Assembly (NCBI GenBank): GCA_947034895.1
Contig: OX344765.1
Coordinates: 33,609,001-33,673,000, forward strand
Direction: 5' to 3'
DNA length: 64,000 nt
Source: Rhytidiadelphus loreus
Taxonomy: Eukaryota; Streptophyta; Bryopsida; Hypnales; Hylocomiaceae
How positions within the stretch are numbered: the first letter of the stretch is position 1; each line of letters begins with the position of its first letter. A program made the position numbers and the translations under genes. The notes under the pieces were generated by a model. The model was not told where the DNA came from. It worked only from the letters and a program-made list of their open reading frames with translations, and did no database searches. Shown one piece after another: positions 22,877 to 32,796 of this stretch.

Positions 22877-23059
22877 GTAGCTGTCCCACACCTTGGACTA
22901 ACGCATGCGGATAGACTTAATATCAGGAATACATTTCAGAATTTAAGTGATTTCCCTAGTTTTCATGCTAGCCAATCGCCCAATTTGAATAGTAGAGCCT
23001 CTCGGGAGGTGCAGGCCGTGTGGGCAGCGCACTCATATATCTTTAACGACATTTTCTAG
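22877..23059 (+). other. possible phase-0 intron, or a coding stretch ending in TAG
   Basis: CTG|GTAGCT and TTTTCTAG|ATT borders would remove 183 bases in phase 0. The same stretch is open in frame until the TAG at 23057, and the frame after that TAG (IVSDRGPLEIEG) is unchanged. Splicing and a nonsense change are therefore equally compatible with the sequence. Confidence 0.4.
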
Positions 23060-23177
23060 ATTGTCTCTGACCGTGGACCGCTGGAAATAGAGGGGAAGGG
23101 CGTAGGACATGGGGATGATTTACCTGGGGGGGTCGTCGACGTGGAGGACACAAAGCCTGCGAAGGACGTCGTGAAAG

Positions 23178-23441
23178 GTACTTCTGTGGATACCCTGCGT
23201 AGTTCTAGGTCTTCTCTTGAAAGATCTAGTGAAACAGTCAATGATCTGTCCAAACATTGACACATAATCAACGGGAGCTCTCCCGCTGTTAATCATTCGA
23301 TGATCTGTCTAAACATTGAGAGATAATCAACGGGAGCTTTCCCGATGTTTTCTTCATAATTCATTTAATAGTCTACTACTTAAATGATCACGCTTCTTGA
23401 AGGACTGATCTCTAATTACACTATGCTTTAATGTACTGCAG
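23178..23441 (+). other. intron before the FCP1-like exon, with palindromes
   Basis: AAAG|GTACTT donor and CTGCAG|ATTG acceptor; splicing in phase 1 gives VVKDCGGPSMTQPK. It contains CAACGGGAGCTCTCCCGCTG at about 23270 and CAACGGGAGCTTTCCCGATG at about 23329 in two related 60-bp units. If not spliced, the frame ends at TGA 23258-23260. Confidence 0.5.
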
Positions 23442-23458
23442 ATTGTGGCGGACCGTCG

Positions 23459-24097
23459 ATGACCCAACCAAAGACATTGAAAAAGGTAGCTCAGCGCAAG
23501 TACTCAGTGGTACTTGACCTCAATGGAGTTCTTCTTCACAGGTCCTATAGCCATAATGAAGTCCATGTTGAGCGTCGCCCGCAGGTCACCACGTTTCTGA
23601 ATTGGCTGCATGGTAGAGCGAACGTTGCATTCTGGAGTAGTGTAAGGGCAAAGACCATGGACAATTTGTTGGACCTTGTCCTTGAAAATTGCTCCTTCAG
23701 TCGTCGGGATGTCATTTGTCTAGCTCAGGGGGCATGCATGAAGTCCACGTACAGGGCCCCAACTGCACCAAATAAACCTGTCTTCTTGAAAGAATTGTCG
23801 GAATTTTTGCGCCTCCTTGGTTCATCTTCTTGGGACAATGTTCTTCTAATTGACGACAGTCCAGAAAAGAACCTCTTGAATGATCCACATAGCGTTGTTC
23901 ACCCTCAGTCCTTCCGCGGTGAAATGAATGACAACTACCTCTGCATGCACTTGATGCCGTGGCTTCATGGCCTCCTGTTGTCTAATGAGGCGGTACCGGT
24001 GTATGTGAGGAATAATCCACTTCCTGGCGGGCAGTATCCTGTGGATCCTTTATCCAGTTTGGGCTTCGGAATCATATCGGGAATTCAACGTGCTTGA
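23459..24097 (+). CDS. FCP1-like (NIF) phosphatase domain, left-arm copy
   Basis: HAD-superfamily domain of the FCP1/small C-terminal-domain phosphatase type; known members dephosphorylate phosphoserine in proteins such as the RNA polymerase II tail. From the ATG at 23459 it has 212 residues. Motif I is VVLDLNGVLL (Asp20 nucleophile, but Asn22 where the second Asp of DxD usually stands). Motif II is FWSS (59-62), and LLIDDSPEKN (129-138) is motif IV. RRPQVTTFLNWLHG fits the RPG-like segment of the family. Plant proteins with DLNG are known, so this is a natural subgroup; activity is uncertain. An upstream splice in phase 1 could fuse it to the GGQH gene; alternatively it is a separate small gene starting at this ATG. 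Confidence 0.75.
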   Translation: MTQPKTLKKVAQRKYSVVLDLNGVLLHRSYSHNEVHVERRPQVTTFLNWLHGRANVAFWSSVRAKTMDNLLDLVLENCSFSRRDVICLAQGACMKSTYRAPTAPNKPVFLKELSEFLRLLGSSSWDNVLLIDDSPEKNLLNDPHSVVHPQSFRGEMNDNYLCMHLMPWLHGLLLSNEAVPVYVRNNPLPGGQYPVDPLSSLGFGIISGIQRA

Positions 24098-25097
24098 TTC
24101 CTATTTGCATGGGGCTTTATCAGGAGAGCTCCCCTTACTGGATGCGGTGTTCCACTTCAATGGCATTGTATGTAGATTAGAGTACAAATTGTAATTTAAA
24201 TTGTAAATGCATTTGTAAATTGTTGAGTAGACATGTTCTTGAACTTGTAAATGTCTAATAGTCAAAACATTATAAAATTAGGATCACTAGTGAATTGCTA
24301 CCTCTCTGTAAATCATTGTAAATGCAAAATCCATATTTTCTGTAATTATGGTTTCTCATTTACACCCTCTGTAAAATGTATGAGTTCTGGTCCTAGGATA
24401 CTTTTAGCTCCTTACTGCTTCCATGCAGAGGTTTCGCACGTACGTGTAAGTCATTCATCACCTCTTCATTCCATATGTTTTACATATAGATATACGTAGC
24501 AAACAGTGCCCACAATGTACATGTTCTTGGTATTTCAGCTGCAAGATATTGCAATTCCGAAATGGTGAGTATGGACTGTTTTCCTTTACGGCTTTGAAAA
24601 TACATAGGCTACCTTCAATCTCTTTGATATCCAATTTCTAGTAATATTAGATACTTTTTCTACTGTATAAAGAGATTTCCCGTTTGGTGGAGGTTCCCCG
24701 TTTTGTTGAAGTCTCCATTTCAACGTGATCATAAGATCTCCCGTTGTTTGGAGTTTCTCCGTGTAGTTTACTGTCCATTTTAACCAGATCGGGAGATTTC
24801 CCTTCTTTTAGGGTTCTCCCTGAAGTTTAGTGTCTACTTTGACGTGGTCGGGAGATCTCCCGTTCTTTAGAGTTTCTGCCTAAAGAGAGTGCCCTTTTAA
24901 AGCTTATCGCAAGATCTGTTGAGGTTTGTTGGTTCTCACTGAAGTGAGTGTCCATCCTACATTCATCGAGAGATCTTTGGTTGTTTTAAGGTTCTTAGTG
25001 AAATCAGTTTCCTTTGAAACAACATCGGGATATCTCCTGTTGTTCAGGGTTGTCCTTTGTTTGATGAATTCACTTCCTTACTGTTCTCTTGATGCAG
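24098..25097 (+). other. palindrome-rich stretch upstream of the small unknown gene
   Basis: Candidate small exons end at CGTACGT|GTAAGT (about 24449) and at GAAATG|GTGAGT (24564), the latter preceded by TATTTCAG at 24538. The presumed intron 24565-25097 holds six or more degenerate palindromes, such as TCGGGAGATCTCCCGTTCTT at about 24849, in 65-80 bp units that repeat AGGGTTCTCCCTGAAGT. Confidence 0.45.
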
Positions 25098-25562
25098 AAG
25101 GCGGTTCTCGTTGTCCTGACAGGTGCTTTATGCGTTGAAGGAGGTGTTTTGGATCTTCCTCAAATAGTCGACATTCCTTCTGGTTTTTGTCACTTTCTTA
25201 GACAGCTTGTTGAACAAACTCACTGTGGGTTGTGTTCCTCCATGCATATGTCCACTTTGGGAGAGCTTGTACGGCGTCTACTCCCACGAAAGACTTTGAA
25301 GGGGTTTCTCTTTTTCGCCGGTTCGAGCAACCCTAACAAGAATGATCCTTATCCAAACCGTGCTGGATTACTGAAGCGTATCTTAGGTAGCCCTAGAGAG
25401 CGCAGCATTCTTTGGAATCAAACTATTGTACTACTTGAGTTAGATCCTTTGAAGTGGCCACACACTAATTTGATAGGTCCCTCCATACGCGTGAGGGATA
25501 ATATAGATCTTTTGAAAGTAGAAGCTCCGTGTTATGTACACAAGGAGCTAGTTATTCACTAG
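25098..25562 (+). CDS. small unknown protein, 3' exon, left-arm copy
   Basis: The exon follows a GATGCAG acceptor and encodes about 154 residues beginning KAVLVVLTGALCVEGG and ending YVHKELVIH. It is open over its length and preserved without a stop in both arms. I recognise no domain; the first residues are hydrophobic, and a CGLCSSMHMS segment is the only cysteine cluster. The true start lies in an upstream exon. An AATAAA at about 25633 could serve as its polyadenylation signal. It follows the FCP1-like gene on the same strand and lies within the same palindrome-rich domain. Confidence 0.5.
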   Translation, partial: KAVLVVLTGALCVEGGVLDLPQIVDIPSGFCHFLRQLVEQTHCGLCSSMHMSTLGELVRRLLPRKTLKGFLFFAGSSNPNKNDPYPNRAGLLKRILGSPRERSILWNQTIVLLELDPLKWPHTNLIGPSIRVRDNIDLLKVEAPCYVHKELVIH

Positions 25563-26052
25563 CATAGATATTGTAGGAACAGCCTTTATTTATTTTTGTG
25601 GGCAATTTCTTGTCACCTTCTTTATCGATATAAATAAAATGGAGTGAACCCACCCTAAACCTTTTAATAATTACTTCCAAGTTTCATTCGACCGTACCAA
25701 CAGTTCTCTTGTACCGTAGGAATGAATGCGGGATTATATCGGGAGATTTCCAGATCCTAAGTAACTATGTGAAGAAATACTAACAGTCTATTGCTTACTT
25801 AGTTCTTCTAATAATGTAAGTGAATAATAACCGTTTTCATCGATTTTTGGTGACACTAAAGATCCCAATGTCTTCGATATGCACTACATCGACAAATCTC
25901 CCGATGATTCATCTCAATGTGTACGAATAAATGTTCAATAGGTGAAATGTCTTAGTTATTATGTTTCTTTGTCCTCTTCAAGGGTATGCCCAGGGGGGAC
26001 TTCATTCTTTTTTTCCCACTTTCATAAGCGTTGTGGTCTCCAAAACCTAAGC

Positions 26053-26132
26053 AACGGGAGGTCTCCCAATGAAGTCTCCCTCGACAAAGTCCAGAATTCA
26101 TTGAATAGTCCAAAAGTAGTTAAATAGGGCAT
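26053..26132. mobile_element. right terminus of the GGQH-gene element (element B)
   Basis: Ends AGTCCAAAAGTAGTTAAATA plus GGGCAT, the inverted form of ATGCCCTATTTAACTA. About 80 bases, including CAACGGGAGGTCTCCCAATG and AAGTCTCCCT, match the right end of element A at 14899-14978. Its left partner could be ATGGCTTATTTAACTA at 15365, giving 10.77 kb, close to element A, but that left end already belongs to a complete MITE. Confidence 0.6.
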
Positions 26133-26164
26133 TTTAGTCTTGAAATGCAAAAAAAAAACAGAAA

Positions 26165-26290
26165 AAAAAATTATTATTTTTTTGACGTGGAAGTCACCAT
26201 GCCACATCTGCAAGTTGCTGCGGCCCCCTTCAAACCAGTTCCCGCAGTCTGGGAACTTACAGCCCTCCGGGGGGCTGAAATCTCCTCTAA
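26165..26290. repeat. truncated MITE end (GGAGGGCTGTAAGTTCCCAG family)
   Basis: On the minus strand it reads GGAGGGCTGTAAGTTCCCAG, ACTGCGGGAACTGG, then GGCCGCAGCAACTTG and GACGTC-like text, matching the start of the element at 28190-28470. Only one end is seen. Confidence 0.5.
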
Positions 26291-27769
26291 TGTTTTGATG
26301 CTTTTGGAAAGTATCATTTGAAGTCTACATGCATAAACTAGAAATTTGCTAAATTCACTTGGAAATGTTGAACATTTTGGTAAAATTGGGATTGATTGTA
26401 GACACATCTAAAAGGGTCAAGAATGGAAATCTTAACTTGAAAAGGATCCAAAAGGCCAATTTGGGCTTCAATTTGTAATTGTTTGCACAGTCTTGAGTTT
26501 GTCATTTGGAGACCATCTTTTGTTCAATCAACATCATATTCCTTTTGTCTCAAAATAAATTGGTGTTATTCCCACAAATGCCATTATTTAGAATCCTCAA
26601 CTTTATTTTGAAATAGAAAAAGTACATTTTATGCCAACTTCATATGATTTATGAGAGATATTTCAATGGTCATATTGATCAAATAAAGGCTTCCCTATGT
26701 ATCATTTAGAGACTTCTTATGAATCAAAGCAAACTAAGATTCTCTTTACATGGAAGGATGTCTAAAATGTTTTGAAATACTCTAATTTTATTGTAAAGGG
26801 TGGTTGCAAGGAATGGTCTACTAGTTCTTAGAGAAGATCTTGTGCACCATTTTGAACTCAAAGTGCACTTCTAGTCCAAACAAATTGAATTTTGATTTTT
26901 AATCCAAATAAAACAATGTTTAGGATGCAATCAAAAAAACATTCAAAGAGCTCATTTTTATATTTGTGTACATATAAGAAAGGAATGGAAATGAAGGGTT
27001 AGTTTTCTTAAACAAACTATCTTGAAGATATAGAATTTTGACCAAATAATAACATTGACCAAATAATAACAAGACTTTGAGGATAAAAAAGCTCCAATTT
27101 TAATTCTATAATTGTATTTTCATTACAAAGCCCAACAAAGAATTTCACTCAAAACCACATCCATAAATCAAAATCATCAAAAAGTTTTGTATATAGAGAA
27201 ACAATAAATCAAGCATCAAATACTAGTGTAAGAAAGCTTAATCATCCATAAATAAAAACAAAATAAACGGAATGTTCATTTTGTCATATTTCTCTATTAG
27301 AGAGAATTAGAGCTAAAACTTCCATCCACAAACTTTAAAAATAAATATTTAATTAACTAAATTTGGGGTGCAATGTTCAAGGGTATGTGACAATGCAATG
27401 CACTACTCTTTTACTACATGCTTCATTAGAATTATTAAAAGATTTTTTTCAAATTTCCAATCTTTTTCCAATATATGATATGATGCTCTATCAATACAAA
27501 TATATATTTTTCTAGCTAGAAGGTCACAATTTAGTAGTACTGTTTTGAAAATTTGAAAATCTTGTAAAACATTGAATATAGTAGTGCATTGCAACATACA
27601 ATAACTAAAGCACCGTACCATACAAAATCCCGAAAGAATGCTTTTGTTGTAAGTTAACAAAGGGTTTTTGAATCAACTCTATGATTTTGAAAGAAGTTAC
27701 TATTTTCAATTGGCTTGTTGTGTATACTTTGGAATTTGAAGAATTCACATGGCACGCTACTAAGGTAGT
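26291..27769. other. AT-rich transposon debris
   Basis: No gene. About 26590-27010 reappears at about 43255-43690 in the spacer with moderate divergence (shared ATTTTATGCCAACTTCAT, GGTGGTTGCAAGGAATGGTC), so it is a dispersed repeat. Confidence 0.5.
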
Positions 27770-29440
27770 ATGCTCTAAAAGTGACCATTGAAGGGCTTGT
27801 CCACCTTTTTCATAGGTTTTTGTGGACAAAAAGATTTTGAGATCAATTTTTTGAGAAAGAAAAATAGATGTGGAACCTAATACAAGTGGTTTTGTATTTT
27901 TCCAAACATTTTTGAATAACTCATAAATTCTTAAAGATTTGGGGCATGGGCACCTATTTGTGACCATAGGTCTTCTCAAATCCATCTAGTTGCGACTTTT
28001 CAGAAGATGTGTAGAAATCAAAGACAATAATTAACTCTTGCAATAGGAAAACAATTTTTCTTCAATTCATTCAATTTTTAAAGAGGTCTATTTCAGGATC
28101 ACTTCATTTCTATTTTCGAGCTAACAATAGGGGTGGTTTGAAGGAGAGGGGTGCTTTTAAAGCATACTACCTTATGGCATTAGATGAAATTCAGCTAGTT
28201 TGGAGGGTTGTGACTTCTTCGAGTTCCCAGACTGTGATAACTTGGCCATAGCAACTTGTTGACGTGACTAAGAGACTACTATGTAAGAAAATAATAATAA
28301 ATTTTTTTTATGGATTTTTGAAAATTTTAATAATAATAATGTTTTTTCTAAATAAAAATATTAAATATTAAATATTAAATTAAATGATTTTAATTCTGAA
28401 TAGCAGTTGTTCACTTGGTTCTCAATATGGGAAACCAGCTTCAGTTCAAACAACCCTCCCTAGTGATTGAAAAACATGGAATGATTTTCATGAAGAGAGC
28501 TAATTCTAAAACCAAAGGCAATTCAATCTTCTAAGATTGATAATTGAAGCAAAAAATATGGATGAAAACCAGATGGCATTGTAAGATTTGGATTTTCATT
28601 AATGAATATACAAGTGTAAGAATTCATTGAATGCATGAAGTAATTTTAAAATCCAAATTAAAGTAAAAATAAAATCTTAATTTAATTCAACACCAAAAAT
28701 GGATACTATAAAAGTCATGATCAAGTTTGACCAAGGGGTATCTAGTTTTTGGTTGTACTTTTTTGATGCAAGGACAAATATGGCTTAACCATGAAATGAC
28801 AAACTAGTCATCGTGGAAATCAATCTTTTGATTACTGTGTGAATCATTTGCTTAAAAATAACCACAAGAACTCATTGGAGGTCAAACTCATGTGCAAGAC
28901 CTCCACTTTTTTGCACGAACTTGCAAAAATGAACATTTGGTATTCTATTTTAAGAGATAGATTCTCTATCATCCATTGGCCACTTTTTGGACCTAGCATC
29001 CTTACAAGGTTCAACGTCCAACTGATGGTAGTGTGCTCGTAAAGTGCCCTTCTTCTTCAAATCACCCCTGGCTACTTTTAGCTAGAGAATGGAGGTGAGG
29101 TGATCCTTAAATGGACCACTTCAGCAAATTGAATGAATTGAGAAAAAAATGTGTTTTTCTTTTGCAAAAGCCAATCATTGTCTTTGATTTCCGCACTTCT
29201 CTTTACAAGTTGCAAGTGGATTGATTTGGGGAGACCTATGGTCACAAGTAAGTGCTTATGCCCCAAATCTTTAAAAATTTATAAGTAATTCAAAAATGCT
29301 TGGAAAAATACAAAACCACTTGTGTTAGGATCCACATTCATTTATCTTTCCTTGAAAAATGATCTCAAAGTAATTTTGTCCACGAAAGCCTATGAAAAAC
29401 GCGGAACTAGCCCAAAACTATAGTCTTTTAGAGGCTTGAA
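27770..29440. mobile_element. 1.67-kb element with long imperfect inverted repeats
   Basis: About 27770-28160 matches the reverse complement of about 29045-29435 at moderate identity; shared blocks include TTTTTCATAGG, GTGGACAAAA, TTTGAGATCA, CAAAACCACTTGT and GACCATAGGTCT. There is no coding potential, and it contains a nested MITE at 28190-28470. The mirror is at about 52004-53674. A fragment of its inverted repeat also occurs at about 44035-44090. Confidence 0.6.
28190..28470. mobile_element. MITE nested in the 27770-29440 element
   Basis: Starts TTTGGAGGGTTGTGACTTCT and ends with the inverted match AACAACCCTCCCTAG. The interior is AT-rich with a TTAAATATTAAATATTAAAT run. Confidence 0.55.
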
Positions 29441-31580
29441 AAAACATGTAATGTACTTTTTTCAAAGTATTGGAAATAATTGAATCCATAATCCACCCTA
29501 GGCTTTAGTGATCTAGGGCTTTACATTTTTGGCAAGAACAATTAGGTGCATTCATAAGAATTTTCAAACTCTTCATCCCCATATTTTCAAATTGATATTC
29601 CTCTTAGCAAAGTTTATTTGCAACTAATATTGCATTGCAAAACAACATTTGCTCATATAGAGAATTTCGTTAAAATGGCGCCATTCCGCTATTTTGGCAG
29701 TTTTCACAGTTCAGATCGGGTGGTCTAAAATGTACAACTGTCCTAGAAGTTTGAAATCTATACCTTTTCTAGATTTTTGAAATCTACTCACATCTAGATG
29801 TCACTTTAAAAATCTAAACTCTGAAATATGAAATATGAAATCTATATATGTCTTAGATCTCTGAAATCTATAGAAATCAAAGATTTCTAAAATCTACATG
29901 TGTACTAGATGTTACTTTTACAATTCAGACTGGGCGATTTGAAAATGGCACATGGAATACCACCATTTTAACGAAATTGCCCATTCATAAATTTGCAACA
30001 TGTCCTTCAATTGACAATACTTGAAACCAATCCTATAAGCTATGTAGTTTGTGGTACCATGGACTTGTAATAGAAAATTATGAATATATTTTGAACATTA
30101 CCAAATGCTTATGAAGCCAAATGCTAGTGGTAACATATATTTTGTAGACAATGAATTAGTGACAACTCTTCCAAGGTGAAGGTTGTAAGAGGCTATAAGA
30201 ACAACCTAAGTAAATCCCAAATCCAATTGATGCACAATAGAAAAGATATTTAGAGCATTAAAATGTCACCCAAGTAAAAGTTTAAATTGAAAGAGTTTGA
30301 TTAAAAATGTCCACTTAAAAAGCCACCACCTCTATGCTATTATAAATAAAGTCCATCAATCATCTAAAATAGGTGCCAACTCCACCTTATTGTCATTAGA
30401 AGGATCCCATGTTTAATTTTATTTTCTAGTGTCAAAGTTGACCTCCTAATATCCTCGCTAATACCACCAATTTAGATATCATGCATGCTAAATTTTCATC
30501 CAAAAGTAGCACACCGCAATCAAGAGGAATCATTGATTTTAGGGGTATAATTAACTAAATCCTTAAAGGTTGTAGGGAACCATCTATATAGCACCTTATT
30601 TCACTTCTAGAGTACAGTGAAGTATAAAAATACCAAAGAGTGACATACACCATTGGATTGACAATTGAAACAATAGCAAGCTTAACTTGGAAATCATTCT
30701 CATATCTAACCTGAATCATGCTCAAATATGGCTCCATACAAATAGGATACATCATCATACTCTAGTTTAACAAAACTTTTAGAAGGTCAACTTGTAGAAG
30801 ATGCAACTACCCAATTGGGCATGCGGCATGCCATGTGTCTGATTACATACAAATTAGCATCCGGGGAAACTTTGGTCACTACCATGACTGTACCAAACTT
30901 CATGCACCCTCGATGTCAAATACACAAAAAGATTTCCACCACGTGACCACAATTGGCCTCGGTCCCCAGAATTGAAGCGTTAATCTTCTCCTCTGCCAGT
31001 TATATCAACAATCATCAGAGGCCATCATTCTGGACCAGACAAGTGAGCCAAAGCTTAAGCTGCTGGGGACTGAGGAGAATGGCTCTATTTTTTCATTCTT
31101 TTCCACTGAGGACTGAGGAGAATGGGTTTATTTTTTTCATTCTCTCATTCTTTTCAACTCAGATGTTGACTAATTTCTGGTTCTGAATGCGGAGAGCATG
31201 CTCATGAATCTTGCATGGAAGATTGAAAAGCCAGAAAAGCACAATTACAAGGAATTTGCGTCAAACCAAAGACATTTCCATTAACTTAGGCTCGTTCCCT
31301 TGCCTGGTCCTCCGAGTTCTCCAGTTCTGCAGCGTGGATCAGAGAAACTAAAACACATGTGCGCATCCCGACATTCAAAGTGGGTCCGTGACAATTATTT
31401 TCACCATATTAAGTCCATCTCACCACACTTGCAACAAGCATCTCCAGTCCTAACTTGAATAAATAATGCAATTCCAGTTATGTCTGTCACACTACACAAT
31501 GCCAACAGAAACCACAAAAAGGGAAACATGATTGACCTGGTCCTGCCACACATGATCCTGCCACACAGTAGCCAAAAGAA
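29441..31580. other. intergenic DNA with one MITE, no gene
   Basis: Apart from the element at 29663-29978 I see only AT-rich sequence. A short imperfect direct repeat at about 31060-31150 (GGACTGAGGAGAATGG, twice) is present. No coding region supported. Confidence 0.45.
29663..29978. mobile_element. MITE with AATTTCGTTAAAATGG termini
   Basis: AATTTCGTTAAAATGG at 29663 is matched inverted by CCATTTTAACGAAATT ending at 29978. The inner region repeats GAAATCTATA and TAGATTT-like words and is rich in imperfect inverted repeats. The mirror copy is at 51466-51781. Confidence 0.75.
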
Positions 31581-31767
31581 TGTTAAAATATGGTATGTCC
31601 CAAAGAGCACGGCCCCAAGCTGAACTCAAGAAGCCATTCCCCAACAGCTTCACAACTCCGTCCGCCCACGCAAAAACATGCTCAGGCTTGGTTAACGAAC
31701 TTCCTGTGGTCCGAACCCGAGTTGGAGGTTCATCAATTGCAAACCCCTTGGGCGTGCGCCGCTTCAT
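31492..31767 (-). other. conserved upstream segment with open frame, copy B
   Basis: A 91-codon minus-strand frame contains WADGVVKLLGNGFLSS. The same block with a few substitutions is found upstream of copy C (39976-40251) and copy D (49677-49952). It may be a gene relic or only conserved promoter-distal DNA of the duplicated unit. No family recognised. Confidence 0.3.
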
Positions 31768-31924
31768 TTGCAGCCACCTCAGAGTCCTCAGCTTCTAGAG
31801 AGACTGACGCTCCAGGTCTCCTGGGACGCGTCCCAATGGAAACAGGCTTTGAATCCCACTGCCACCCAACCCCAGTACAATCTCCCTTGATCAACTGAAG
31901 TTCAGGAGGAACACATACTAACAG

Positions 31925-31930
31925 TATAAA
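31925..31930 (+). promoter_or_regulatory. TATA box of germin-like copy B
   Basis: TATAAA followed by GGCTTGGAACTG, about 180 bases before the ATG at 32107. A leader with CTCGCTCTCTTTCTCTCAC follows at about 32008-32027. Confidence 0.65.
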
Positions 31931-32106
31931 GGCTTGGAACTGAAGGCAACGTACCAGTGTAACTCACAACAGCCAGCCAATTCTTCCTTTGCAATTCAAC
32001 CCCCTTTCTCGCTCTCTTTCTCTCACAAACACACACAGTGCCCTCCATTCCAAGTGCAATATATCCAAGTCGGTCCGTCTGTGAACTCCATCGACATCGA
32101 GGCATC

Positions 32107-32796
32107 ATGAAGAACCGCAGCGGCAGCAGCAGCGTGTGGGTGACCGTGGCGGTGTTGGCAAGCATGGCCATGCTCATGCCCATGCTGGCCAGTGCGGCCG
32201 ACGCCGATCCCCTCCAAGACTTCTGCGTCGCAGACAACTCCACCAAACTCACCACCATCAATGGCTTCCCTTGCAAGCCCGCCCACCAAGTGCATGTGTC
32301 CGACTTCGTGTCCAAGGCCTTGTGCAAGGCCGGCACCACCAGCAAGCCCAACTATTCCAACGTGACCTCCGCCGCCGTGGCGCAGTTTGCGGGATTGAAC
32401 ACCTTGGGCATCTCTGCGGCCCGCATTGACTTTGCCAAGGGCGGCATCAACCCCCCTCACACGCACCCGCGCGCCACGGAGCTCTTGTTCTTGGCCAAGG
32501 GCGAGCTCTACGTGGGCTTCGTGGACACCAACACCACCACGCCCAGGTTGTTTGCCACCACCATCCAGGCCGGCGAGCTCTTTGTGTTCCCCAAAGCCTT
32601 GGTGCACTTCCAGCTCAACGTGGGCAAGGGTCCGGCGTTGGCCTTCTCCGCCTTGTCGAGCCAAAACCCGGGGGTGCAGCAAGTGGCTCTGGCCTTGTTC
32701 AAGCCCGACATCAAGGACGAGGTGTTGGAGCTGGGCTTCCGCATCAGCGAGGAGACCGTGGACATGATCCAGAAGGAGTTCCGCATGAAAGTGTAA
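32107..32796 (+). CDS. germin-like protein, copy B
   Basis: Intronless gene of 229 codons for a secreted cupin. Signal peptide about 1-30 (ends LASA), Cys40 and Cys56, cupin motif 1 with His118, His120 and Glu125, motif 2 with His167 and Asn171, and C-terminal helix to RMKV. Ala164 stands where the family's motif 2 usually has Gly. The protein is identical to copies C and D. It lies in the left arm of the inverted repeat, so copy D is its mirror partner. The upstream in-frame ATG at 32038 would add a non-signal extension and is not preferred. Confidence 0.93.
   Translation: MKNRSGSSSVWVTVAVLASMAMLMPMLASAADADPLQDFCVADNSTKLTTINGFPCKPAHQVHVSDFVSKALCKAGTTSKPNYSNVTSAAVAQFAGLNTLGISAARIDFAKGGINPPHTHPRATELLFLAKGELYVGFVDTNTTTPRLFATTIQAGELFVFPKALVHFQLNVGKGPALAFSALSSQNPGVQQVALALFKPDIKDEVLELGFRISEETVDMIQKEFRMKV

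Larger units (their letters stand above)
17485..24097 (+). pseudogene. multi-exon GGQH (ParB-like) gene, left-arm copy
   Basis: Proposed coding exons: 17485-17519, 18530-19850, 20111-21451, 21559-22098, 22199-22876 (or on to 23059), 23060-23177, 23442-24097. All introns are GT...AG and every junction keeps frame; exon 1 (MATTSLAEWNI) joins exon 2 through a split proline codon. Exon 2 carries IIGGQHTTQAH followed by SKALNQNVAGEQKEQSF, reminiscent of the GEHR/GGQH sites of ParB/Srx-like and DGQHR (DndB-like) proteins. Exon 3 is about 450 residues of unrecognised sequence ending VNGGPEFTSLGL. Exon 4 is an acidic QSDDDDDAEEDQ repeat. Exon 5 has basic nuclear-localisation-like clusters (KRRAQKK, RTKRK). 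The last exon is an FCP1-like domain. In-frame stops at 18948 (TGA) and 19101 (TAA) break exon 2, so this copy is probably defective. Function unknown; ParB relationship is by motif only. Confidence 0.55.
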
